Source: Bacteroidota bacterium (GTDB lineage: Bacteria; Bacteroidota; Bacteroidia; Bacteroidales; Marinifilaceae). Taken from it: a stretch of DNA of 19,879 bases. The notes beneath the pieces were generated by a model. That model was not told the origin of the DNA, did not search any database, and worked only from the letters and a program-made list of their open reading frames with translations. Position numbers and translations under genes: made by a program. The stretch covers positions 1-19,879 of the forward strand of contig JAEXFF010000004.1 in the NCBI GenBank assembly GCA_023400335.1, in the 5' to 3' direction. This document shows, in pieces, positions 1 through 6,813 of this stretch (position 1 is its first letter; the number at the start of each line of letters is the position of its first letter).

Positions 1-403
1 AAGAAAAACCGAAATAATACATGGGTGTCACAAACACCACCATATCTGCCCCGACCAGATGAGGGCGGACAATGGAAAAATCATCTTTCAGCACACATTC
101 GCCGTCCATCCCGCAACGGTTACAAGCTATACACCCGGCCACTTTATGTTCGGCGCAATTAAAGCGGAAAACGGTATGCCCGTTCTCCTCCGCCCCTTTG
201 ATAAACTGTTCGGCCAGATAATTCGTGTTCCCATTGCGGCGGGGACTGCCGGTCAATACGACTATATTCATTTTCTTTGATTTTAAAGTTTCCGCAGGCA
301 GTCCCGCTGTCCCTGCAATCCACTTGCCGGCAGATGCCGTTTTCGCCAGCAGGGCGGTTGCGGCAACTGCCACTGTGCGTTTTAAGAATTTCCGCCTGTT
401 CAT
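1..403 (-). CDS. Flavodoxin/NADPH-dependent FMN reductase family protein with Tat-like signal (3' end missing)
   Basis: Reading from the ATG at 403 gives 134 residues before the left edge cuts the gene, so the C-terminus is missing. The N-terminus MNRRKFLKR followed by a hydrophobic alanine-rich stretch (about residues 10-25, ending TASA) looks like a twin-arginine signal peptide. The mature part starts as a flavodoxin-like fold at about residue 45: beta strand NIVVLTGSPRRNGNTN (FMN phosphate loop, residues 46-61), a cysteine cluster C91/C94/C97/C103 (CIACNRCG), and TPMYYFG. Family members bind FMN and reduce flavins, quinones or other small molecules, and some carry an Fe-S site. It is the last gene seen of the minus-strand operon and starts 6 bases after the stop of the amidohydrolase gene. 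A start at residue 45 (Met) would give a cytoplasmic protein, but the in-frame upstream signal is too good to ignore. The substrate is unknown. Confidence 0.8.
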   Translation of the reverse strand, partial: MNRRKFLKRTVAVAATALLAKTASAGKWIAGTAGLPAETLKSKKMNIVVLTGSPRRNGNTNYLAEQFIKGAEENGHTVFRFNCAEHKVAGCIACNRCGMDGECVLKDDFSIVRPHLVGADMVVFVTPMYYFGFS

Positions 404-409
404 ATACTA

Positions 410-1417
410 TCATTTACGGAATAAGTAATTTGCATTTTCGTACAGGATCTGCTCCACATAAGGCGCAAGGGTTGCGTCCTCTTTGATCCATCTCCGCATC
501 CCTGCCAGTCCGGCAGTCAGCACACGCTCCGGCTGGTAAGGATAGTCCGAACCGTAGAGCAGATGTTCCGGTGTAGTAATCGTCAGCAAGGTTTTCACCA
601 CTTCAGGCGTAGCACCTCCTGCCAGATCATAGTAGAGATTGCGGAGGTTTGCTTCCCAATTTATCGGTTCCATAAATCCTTTTGCCTGCATCACGGGGTG
701 AACCGCTTTCATGCGGGGAATCGCCAGCGGCAGGAACGAACCGCAATGCGGCACCACTACTTTTAGCTTCGGATAACGGGCAGGCACATTGCGCGAAATC
801 ATATTGATCACTGTGCGCGTTGTCTCGGCCGGATATTCGTAAATGGCCAGCGGTGCGGTAGCGATAATTCCTTCATTTACCGGAGCCGGTTTATGCGGAT
901 GCAGGAGTATGACAGCTCCGCGCTCGTTCAGTACCTCCATCAACGGGTCGAGTGCAGCGTCGCCGACATATTGCCCCCGGCTGTTCGTTGCCAGTTTAAT
1001 GCCGTCTGCGCCAAGCGTATCGAGGGCATAAACCGCCTCCCGGATAGCCGCATCTACATCCGGCAAAGGAAGCGAAGCGCAAAACAGAAATTTGCCGGGA
1101 TATTCCGCTTTCAGCCGGGCGCAGGCTTCATTGTACCCCCGTGTGGCACGGCGGCACTCCTCTGTATCCCCGAAATAAGGCTGGGGGGCAGGCATCGAAA
1201 GCACACTCGTCCCGATACCCGCTTTCTCCATAAACTTCAGGTGTGAAGCGACATCCCAGGCAGGCAAAGGGAACGTCTCTTCCAGTGCCGCATCATGCTG
1301 TTCCAACAAGGCCGTGAACTCCGGTAAAACAGTGTGACTGTGTACATCCATTGCCTGTTGTGCCATAGCCGTACCTGCTAAAAACAGATTCAAAATAACA
1401 ACCGCATATCGTTTCAT
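410..1417 (-). CDS. Amidohydrolase_2 family metal-dependent hydrolase/decarboxylase, exported
   Basis: This 335-residue protein has a Sec signal peptide (residues 1-19, cleavage expected after AMA). The catalytic domain has the layout of the amidohydrolase_2 TIM barrel (the ACMSD / gamma-resorcylate decarboxylase-like group). Visible metal and active-site residues are H26 and H28 (DVHSH), H173/H175 (LLHPHKP), H224 (VVPHCGSFLP) and D291 (LLYGSDYPY). Enzymes of this group decarboxylate or hydrolyse aromatic or ring-derived carboxylates, usually with Zn or Mn. An exported copy is less usual, since ACMSD itself is cytoplasmic. It sits between an aldo/keto reductase (15-base gap) and a Tat-type flavodoxin-family gene (6-base gap), in the same operon as a 4-OT-like tautomerase, which fits work on aromatic or lactone-like compounds. 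The family is clear; the substrate is not. Confidence 0.85.
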   Translation of the reverse strand: MKRYAVVILNLFLAGTAMAQQAMDVHSHTVLPEFTALLEQHDAALEETFPLPAWDVASHLKFMEKAGIGTSVLSMPAPQPYFGDTEECRRATRGYNEACARLKAEYPGKFLFCASLPLPDVDAAIREAVYALDTLGADGIKLATNSRGQYVGDAALDPLMEVLNERGAVILLHPHKPAPVNEGIIATAPLAIYEYPAETTRTVINMISRNVPARYPKLKVVVPHCGSFLPLAIPRMKAVHPVMQAKGFMEPINWEANLRNLYYDLAGGATPEVVKTLLTITTPEHLLYGSDYPYQPERVLTAGLAGMRRWIKEDATLAPYVEQILYENANYLFRK

Positions 1418-1432
1418 CGTCCTATCCCTTTT

Positions 1433-2377
1433 TTAAATCATTGGCATTTCCCATGCACCCCTTGTGTCCACGCCTGTACTTTCGGCCGCATCCTCAATGG
1501 CCCTTACATCGGTCTCTGTCAGAACGATTCCCGCAGCCTGCACGGCATCCTGTACCTGGGTGGTTTTCGTCACCCCGATAATCGGAGTGGTTCCTTTGGC
1601 AATAGCCCAGGCCAGGGCTACCTGTGCCGGGGTGATGCCGTAACGATCGCCCACCGTGCGCATAACGCTCACAAGTTTCCCGATTTGAGGAAGCAGCGGG
1701 TTATAGGTCGCACCGCGCTGACTGCCTTCCGGCAGCGGATGGGAAGTGTCGTATTTCCCGCTCAGCGCACCCTGTTCCAGCACCATGTATGCCCAGAAAA
1801 CTATGCCGTTTTCCTTGCAGTAGTCCAGGATGCCGGCCTTTTCCGACGAACGGTACAACAGACTGTAATGATTCTGAACGGCCGAAATGTGTATCCCTTC
1901 TTTCGACAGTATCTCTTCCGCCCGTTTGATTTGGAACAGATTATGGTTGGAAACTCCGATTTGCTTCACTTTTCCCTCCTTTACCAGCGGAGCGAGAAGG
2001 GGAGTCCATTTTTCTACATCTGCCGGGTTGTGAATCCAGTACACATCGATATAATCCGTCCCGAAGCGTTCGAGACTTCCGGCCAGCATGTCGGCTACGG
2101 GGTTTGCCGAATTGCCGGCAATCTGTGGTGTAAACTTGGTAGAGATCAGCACCTCTTCCCGCTTGCAGTTTTTTGTAAACGAAGAGAGCACCGTCTCCGA
2201 GGCTCCCATACCATATACCACTGCCGTATCCCAGAGATTCAGGCCGTTTGCCATCGCTGCATCGAATACGGACTTCAATTCTTCCGTTCCCAGATGATTC
2301 CCGAATACCTGGTCACCGCCAACCGCTCCTGTACCCCACGACCAGGTTCCTAATGCTATTAAAGGTTGCTTTTTCAT
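1433..2377 (-). CDS. Aldo/keto reductase
   Basis: This 314-residue NAD(P)H-dependent oxidoreductase has a TIM barrel. The catalytic tetrad is intact: D50 and Y55 (NLWDTAVVYG), K81 (ISTKF) and H116 (YWIHNP). The C-terminal cofactor-binding part (TTPIIGVTKTTQVQDAVQAA) is present, and the length is normal for the family. It reduces carbonyl groups of an unidentified substrate in the cytoplasm. A strong Shine-Dalgarno (AAGGAGG, complement of 2386-2392) lies 8 bases before the start, which is notable because many Bacteroidetes genes lack one. It is the fourth gene of the minus-strand operon, 40 bases after the FMN-reductase-like gene. AraC-controlled clusters joining an aldo/keto reductase with flavodoxin-family genes are, from memory, common in Bacteroidales. 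Confidence 0.92.
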   Translation of the reverse strand: MKKQPLIALGTWSWGTGAVGGDQVFGNHLGTEELKSVFDAAMANGLNLWDTAVVYGMGASETVLSSFTKNCKREEVLISTKFTPQIAGNSANPVADMLAGSLERFGTDYIDVYWIHNPADVEKWTPLLAPLVKEGKVKQIGVSNHNLFQIKRAEEILSKEGIHISAVQNHYSLLYRSSEKAGILDYCKENGIVFWAYMVLEQGALSGKYDTSHPLPEGSQRGATYNPLLPQIGKLVSVMRTVGDRYGITPAQVALAWAIAKGTTPIIGVTKTTQVQDAVQAAGIVLTETDVRAIEDAAESTGVDTRGAWEMPMI

Positions 2378-2417
2378 TTTATATTCCTCCTTATTTTATT
2401 ACTGCTGAAACAAAAAA

Positions 2418-3056
2418 CTAACGAATAAAATTGGTCATAGTATGCACTTCGTGTGCAGGAAAAGAAACTCCGGCAGCCCGTCCCGCTTCGATACACTTCA
2501 AGAGCCATGCCATATTCCGTGCAAGCGTGCGCATCGTTTGCAGCCCTTCCGCATCACGGCGGATTTCCTCCGGAGTATTCCCATGCACGATGTTCCAATA
2601 TTGCGAGGGTACGAGGGGCATATTGCAATCCGTCATATACTTATTTATCTGATCGAGTGCCGCCGTACCGCCGCTGCGACGGCAGGTAGCGATGGACGCC
2701 GCAGGTTTTCCGGCGAAATGCTCATCGTTAAACTCATCGATAAAAAACAGGCGGTCCATAAACGAAGTCATCGCTCCGCTTGCTCCGGCATAATGGACAG
2801 GCGTTCCGAAAACAAACCCGTCGTATTCGTCCATCCGGGCTACAAAATCATTAACCACATCCTTTCTGAAACACTTTCTTTTGCCGATACAGGCTCCGCA
2901 GCCGATGCACCCCGCAACGGGTACATTGCCCACCCAGAAGATGTCGGATTCCACCCCTTCCGCTTTCAGCACTCCGGCAATTTCCGTCAGGGCTGTAAAC
3001 ACGCAGCCCTCTTTATGCGGACTACCGTTTACCAACAATACCTTTAAGCTGTTCAT
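2418..3056 (-). CDS. NADPH-dependent FMN reductase/flavodoxin family protein (iron-sulfur flavoprotein-like)
   Basis: This 212-residue protein begins with a flavodoxin-fold strand and FMN phosphate loop (VLLVNGSPHKEG, residues 6-17), followed by a cysteine cluster C50/C53/C56/C62 (GCIGCGACIGKRKC) and GTPVHYAGASG (84-94), which usually contacts the isoalloxazine ring. The compact cysteine cluster resembles iron-sulfur flavoproteins of the NAD(P)H-dependent FMN reductase family. Whether it holds an Fe-S cluster cannot be decided here. It has no signal peptide, so it is cytoplasmic, unlike the paralogous gene at the left edge. It lies 10 bases after the tautomerase gene. The probable role is two-electron reduction of a small molecule or supply of reduced flavin; the substrate is unknown. 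Confidence 0.88.
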   Translation of the reverse strand: MNSLKVLLVNGSPHKEGCVFTALTEIAGVLKAEGVESDIFWVGNVPVAGCIGCGACIGKRKCFRKDVVNDFVARMDEYDGFVFGTPVHYAGASGAMTSFMDRLFFIDEFNDEHFAGKPAASIATCRRSGGTAALDQINKYMTDCNMPLVPSQYWNIVHGNTPEEIRRDAEGLQTMRTLARNMAWLLKCIEAGRAAGVSFPAHEVHTMTNFIR

Positions 3057-3066
3057 GGCCGAAAAA

Positions 3067-3255
3067 CTATTTCTTCAGGTCAGGCAAAAGCACACCGCCT
3101 ACGCCCACATTTTCGGGTTCATTCTCCTTGATAAATACGAAAACAGTCTGCTCCGGCAAACCCGTGATCCGGGAAGTCGATTCCGTTACTTCCTTTACCA
3201 GCTGAGCCTTCTTTTCTTTGCTCATTTTTACCAGTTCCATTGTTATCGATGGCAT
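3067..3255 (-). CDS. 4-oxalocrotonate tautomerase family protein
   Basis: This 62-residue protein matches the size of 4-oxalocrotonate tautomerase subunits. It begins M-P-S-I-T-M-E-L, so removal of the initiator Met would expose the N-terminal proline that acts as catalytic base in this superfamily. The middle KKAQLVKEVTESTSRITGL is the usual amphipathic helix, followed by the second beta strand TVFVFIKENEPENVGVGG. Family members convert enol and keto forms of 2-hydroxymuconate and related unsaturated acids, usually as hexamers. A purine-rich AGAGAGAG lies a few bases before the start. It sits between the flavin-reductase-like gene (25-base gap) and the FMN-reductase-like gene. Its presence next to an amidohydrolase_2 gene suggests chemistry on ring-derived enols. 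Confidence 0.88.
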   Translation of the reverse strand: MPSITMELVKMSKEKKAQLVKEVTESTSRITGLPEQTVFVFIKENEPENVGVGGVLLPDLKK

Positions 3256-3280
3256 ACTCTCTCTTTTTATTTGGTTTAAT

Positions 3281-3841
3281 TTATCGGTTCTCTTTCAACT
3301 CTTTTCCTAAAGTCATACATTTAGCCACCACTTCGCCCGTCCGCAGATACGAATAGGTCGGCATCTCAAACAGAATCGGTTTCAGTTTCCCGTAATCGAT
3401 CTTTCCGTTCTCACCAAGTACGGTTTCCTCGGCATAAGTAGCTGAAATACGGCAGATAAAGCTGTCGAAAGTATCCGTTTCGTAGTTATCTACCACTTCA
3501 CAGTCCAACACCAGCGGCGAATCGTCGATTATCGGCGTACCGTTTTCACTGGTATGATAATCGAACACTTTCGACTTATCCACCTTTGCGCCGCTTACGC
3601 AACCTACATAATCCGCACGTTGGAGCAACTTATCGTCGATGATATTCACCGATAGCCGTCCGGTAGCTTTAATCCCCTGATTCGTATAATGCACCTTAGC
3701 CAGTGACACCAAAATACGGTCGTGCCCGATAATGCCCAGATGTCCCACCAGCACCCAGTTCGGTTTTCCGTTGACCATCGTGCCGACAACCACGGCCGGC
3801 GTAGGATAAAGAGCAAGTGTATTTCCTAAATTCTTTTTCAT
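3281..3841 (-). CDS. Flavin reductase-like (FMN-binding split barrel) protein
   Basis: This 186-residue protein resembles the flavin reductase-like domain family: an N-terminal strand with TPAVVVGT, then NWVLVGHLGIIGHDRILVSL, the motif region KATGRLSVNIID (about residues 58-69) and FDSFICRISATY near the C-terminal half. Such proteins bind FMN in a split barrel and either supply reduced flavin or act directly as oxidoreductases. In this Bacteroidales-type subgroup the substrate is not known. It is the first gene of the minus-strand operon. A TATTTTTG box lies 28-35 bases before its start. It is divergent from the degraded AraC gene, which was presumably the operon's regulator. Confidence 0.88.
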   Translation of the reverse strand: MKKNLGNTLALYPTPAVVVGTMVNGKPNWVLVGHLGIIGHDRILVSLAKVHYTNQGIKATGRLSVNIIDDKLLQRADYVGCVSGAKVDKSKVFDYHTSENGTPIIDDSPLVLDCEVVDNYETDTFDSFICRISATYAEETVLGENGKIDYGKLKPILFEMPTYSYLRTGEVVAKCMTLGKELKENR

Positions 3842-3868
3842 CTTATATTCTTTTTATTATTTCTGATA

Positions 3869-3876
3869 CAAAAATA
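3869..3876 (-). promoter_or_regulatory. Candidate -7 box of the oxidoreductase operon
   Basis: On the minus strand this reads TATTTTTG, a full match to the Bacteroidetes -7 consensus TAnnTTTG, 28 bases before the first ATG of the operon (3841). I see no clear TTG -33 element at the usual 19-21 base spacing. The promoter may therefore have depended on an activator, which would fit the degraded AraC gene beside it. That last step is inference. Confidence 0.45.
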
Positions 3877-4071
3877 CACCATTCCAGGCAGAGGCTTTAT
3901 ACCTAATTTACTGATATTCTTACCACATTTCAGGTTTCTTTGACGGATTAAATGCAGCCATCTTCCCATCGGCAGCATAGTGAAAAGAGCGTAATTGTTC
4001 ACTCCTGCATCAGGACAGCCTAACTTTTCTTATTATAAACATATTGTGCCCGCAAACTCGATACTAAATAT

Positions 4072-4726
4072 ATGCAAAAAGAAAAAATATGTCCGGGCCT
4101 TTCCAAAGATACAGATACCCTTACCCTCATTCCGGGTCTTGGTATGCAGGGGTACTATGTTCTCCTTTTGCGCAATCATACCCCCCGAGAACAAAACCTG
4201 CTTCGGACGCCGCTATTACGATTACAGCCTACACTCACATGCTGCCATCCGGGACTGTTCCAATCCGCTGTTTACATAAAAATTCCCTCGACTGTCGGTG
4301 GATTGTAGCTTTCCGGCCGGAACTGCTGGAAGAAGTCCCCCCTCTGAAAAGGATATCTCCGACTAATACGTCCTTCTCCTATCGGCCGCAAGAAGCACTC
4401 CATTTATCGGTTGCGGAAACCAATGGTATAGAATACATCTGTATCGAACTCCGGCGTCCCGGGGCCTTCCTGACGCTAAGTACTGTGCTGACCGTCTTCG
4501 CCTGTCGGAAGCCTGTTTATGCGACATGCTTAAACAAAAAACAGATCATATCCGCGACAATTACATCCAGATCAAACGCATCGAAATAGCAAAATGCAAA
4601 CTAACCACGCTGCCCCCCCTGCAGCAAATCATGACCGACCTCGACTTCCTCTCCATCCAATACTTCAACTACCTTTTCAAAAAGCTGACCGGATGTTCGC
4701 CTAATGGTTGTGAATTTCCTAACTGA
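4072..4726 (+). pseudogene. Degraded AraC-family transcriptional regulator
   Basis: No single frame is intact, but fragments of one AraC-type regulator follow each other in order across three frames. Frame 1, 4150-4176, gives GYYVLLLRN. Frame 2, 4202-4225, gives FGRRYYDY. Frame 3, about 4239-4460, gives LPSGTVPIRC, FRPELLEEVPPLKRI, SFSYRPQEALHLSVAE and ELRRP. Frame 2, 4463-4726, gives GLPDAKYCADRLRLSEA, NYIQIKRIEIAKCKL and IQYFNYLFKKLTGCSPN. The last stretch is a nearly complete C-terminal double HTH domain. At about 4460 ELRRP runs directly into GLPDAKY with a frame change. In intact Bacteroidales relatives, recalled from memory, about 60 residues separate these points, so there is an internal deletion as well as frameshifts. 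The gene is divergent from the oxidoreductase operon and was probably its regulator. The left limit is uncertain. Confidence 0.75.
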
Positions 4727-4856
4727 TAGAAAGTAAAACGACACCGCTATCCTGCTTTTTATTCTCTCTTCACCCCTATACACTCCGGATGCCGGATCTC
4801 CACTACGGATTATCGTTCAGAATCGTCTGATGCACTGCCTTCCCCTGTTTCCCAAA

Positions 4857-4890
4857 AATCCCCCGGAAATATTTATCTTTCCGAGGGATT
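4857..4890 (-). terminator. Rho-independent terminator of the lipoprotein-ABC cassette
   Basis: Arms of 13 bases at 4857-4869 and 4878-4890 pair at 12 of 13 positions around an 8-base loop. On the minus strand the stem runs straight into a T-run (ATTTTTGGG), 84 bases beyond the permease stop codon. On the plus strand a T6 run follows about 11 bases after the stem, so some bidirectional action is possible. Confidence 0.65.
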
Positions 4891-4974
4891 AACCAAAGTC
4901 TTTTTTCAGCAGAATCGCTGGTCCCGGTTTTTATTTCCCAGCCGGCAGGTTTATGTACCGGTCGGACCTATTCG

Positions 4975-6156
4975 CTATAATTTATTTATTTTGGATCGGA
5001 TGACAACTATATTCAGTAAAGAGACCACACTAAACAAAGTTACTCCTATCCCCCACAACAAACCGCTGCTTCCGGGAACAAAATCGGGCCAGATTTCCTT
5101 TAACCAACCAATATAGTAATACCGCATCAGAAAAACGGCAATTAAAGCAATACAAAAAACAACTCCATTCAAGGCCAGTGTCAGATTTTGATAAGGCCGT
5201 GCAATTTGAGTGGTCCGGTAGCCAATCAATATTAAATTTTGAAGTTTAACGTTGTTTTTTTGCAATAGCAGAAAAATACTCAGCATTAATATATACAAAG
5301 ACAAGGCGCATATAATTAATCCGATTACAATGACAGCACTGGTCAGTGTATTGAGGAACCACATGGTTTTTCCAGCATCCAATTTTCCGTCTTCCGTTTC
5401 GTAATTTTTCCCTTTAAAATAATGAACAATATGCGGATCCGCCGGATTCCCGGCTTCCACAATTAACCTGGAAAAACCGACAGGTTTTTCCGGAGCAAAA
5501 GTCTGGTTAGCCCAATCCATAAATTGCTGGGGGACCAGGATGGTATTGAGGCGGTCGGAAAATCCGACAATGCGTCCTTCGAAATTTTGACGTTTTTCCT
5601 TTCCTCTCAGTTCTATCTGCAGGCGCAAAGAACCGATTACTCTTTCTGAAAGCTTGGGAAGATTCCGGGCCTGGGCAAATCCGAAATTATAAAGATTTAA
5701 ATAATTCCGGGGAATAATTATCGGGATCACTCCTTCTGCAGCATCAAATTTCCAGGAGGTAGTCGTGACATCAACATATTCGTCTGGAACGGATTCAAAA
5801 AACATTTCGGTAGCAAAGCCCCGGCCTCCCATATTTATTCCTGCCGTTACTCCGTATCCGGAAGGTGTAAATCCGTTGGCCTTTCTGACAAAAGACTGTT
5901 GCCTGATTTCTTCTATTTCTTCCGGAGTAAAAATACTCCCGTTGCCTGCAAGCGAATTGTAAGCATTTATTTTCTTGGTGAGGATCAGATAATCTTTGTT
6001 GAGAAAGCTTTCCCCTCCGCTGAATAACGGGCGAAGGTCCGAATAAACCTGCACAGACAGCAATACAATAAACATACCTGCCAGATTCGCAACAAAAAAA
6101 CCCGTCAGCTGCGATTTACTGATGTGCTGACGTAATAATTTCCACACCAAATTCAT
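4975..6156 (-). CDS. FtsX/MacB-like ABC transporter permease
   Basis: This 393-residue membrane protein has the four-helix layout of FtsX/MacB (type VII) permeases: TM1 about residues 18-38, a large extracytoplasmic domain about 39-270, TM2 about 272-298, TM3 about 325-346 and TM4 about 364-386. A short cytoplasmic loop between TM2 and TM3 (QKNNVKLQNLILIGYRTTQI) holds the usual coupling-helix region. Such proteins do not import solutes. They transmit ATP-driven conformational changes to the periplasm, as in lipoprotein release, efflux coupling or cell-wall hydrolase control. Its start overlaps the ATPase stop by four bases (ATGA), so the two are translationally coupled. The partner is likely the upstream lipoprotein. 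The exact function is unknown. Confidence 0.85.
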   Translation of the reverse strand: MNLVWKLLRQHISKSQLTGFFVANLAGMFIVLLSVQVYSDLRPLFSGGESFLNKDYLILTKKINAYNSLAGNGSIFTPEEIEEIRQQSFVRKANGFTPSGYGVTAGINMGGRGFATEMFFESVPDEYVDVTTTSWKFDAAEGVIPIIIPRNYLNLYNFGFAQARNLPKLSERVIGSLRLQIELRGKEKRQNFEGRIVGFSDRLNTILVPQQFMDWANQTFAPEKPVGFSRLIVEAGNPADPHIVHYFKGKNYETEDGKLDAGKTMWFLNTLTSAVIVIGLIICALSLYILMLSIFLLLQKNNVKLQNLILIGYRTTQIARPYQNLTLALNGVVFCIALIAVFLMRYYYIGWLKEIWPDFVPGSSGLLWGIGVTLFSVVSLLNIVVIRSKINKL

Positions 6157-6797
6157 AATTGCAAAATTTTATCATACTGAATATTCAGCGGATTTCCGAT
6201 TGAAGTAACAATCACTCCGGCCCCTTGTTGTTCTATTTCCTTTGTAAGTAATTCCCCGATAATCCGGTTATTATTTACATCCAAATGACTGACAGGTTCA
6301 TCTAATAAAATAAAATCAAAAGGCTGGCATAAAGCCCGGATAAATGCAATTCTTTGCTGTTGCCCGAACGATAATTTGGCTACAGGAATATTTTTTTTGT
6401 CTTCTATATCGAGTAAATGAAAACAATTTTCAATCCATTCAGGGGTTTTATAAGCGGTCAGGTTATTTTTTATCAGAATATTTTCCCAGGCGGTCAGTTC
6501 GGGGAAAAGACGTAATTCCTGAAAAAGAATGCCTAAAGATACTTTCCTCCATTCTGCCCATTGTGCTTTCGAAAAATTCCGGATATCTTCCCCGTCAAAA
6601 TATATTGTCCCCTGATAATCGGATCTGTATCCGTACAGGTAACTGCAAAGCGAAGATTTACCCGCTCCAGAAACGGCTTCCAGCAAACAGACCTCTCCTT
6701 TCGTAAAAGAAATCTTTTTATACCATATTCCGGAATCTTTTTTTTCTCTCTGACTAAAAACTTCGGGGATAACCTGCAATAAGCTAATCTCTTTCAT
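6153..6797 (-). CDS. ABC transporter ATP-binding protein with atypical motifs
   Basis: This 214-residue ATPase has the main motifs in order: Walker A AVSGAGKSS (41-49), Q-loop Q93 (LFQELRLFPELTAWEN), signature LSFGQQQR (142-149), Walker B FILLDEP (162-168, with catalytic E167) and D-loop SHLD (170-173). Three departures are visible. The first Walker A glycine is Ala41. The signature is LSFGQ rather than LSGGQ. The switch histidine, normally in a VTH context, is replaced by Ser199 (VIVTSIGNP). Loss of the switch histidine would be expected to slow hydrolysis or change its mechanism. The protein presumably drives the permease, which it overlaps by ATGA, and it lies 16 bases after the lipoprotein gene. 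It may belong to a Bacteroidales-specific subfamily in which these changes are fixed. Confidence 0.9.
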   Translation of the reverse strand: MKEISLLQVIPEVFSQREKKDSGIWYKKISFTKGEVCLLEAVSGAGKSSLCSYLYGYRSDYQGTIYFDGEDIRNFSKAQWAEWRKVSLGILFQELRLFPELTAWENILIKNNLTAYKTPEWIENCFHLLDIEDKKNIPVAKLSFGQQQRIAFIRALCQPFDFILLDEPVSHLDVNNNRIIGELLTKEIEQQGAGVIVTSIGNPLNIQYDKILQL

Positions 6798-6813
6798 TTA
6801 ATACGGAATTAAA

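Noticed and set aside
159..413. An 84-codon minus-strand frame at the left edge
   Set aside because: It is an off-frame shadow of the flavodoxin-family gene starting at 403.
3979..4003. AGTGAA...TTCACT inverted repeat between the oxidoreductase operon and the AraC remnant
   Set aside because: Only 6-base arms, far from the predicted promoter at 3869; not distinguishable from chance.
4089..4589. A 166-residue open frame on the plus strand that could be taken for a hypothetical gene
   Set aside because: Only its middle part resembles AraC regulators, and neighbouring segments of the same protein lie in the other two frames, so it is part of a pseudogene rather than an intact gene.
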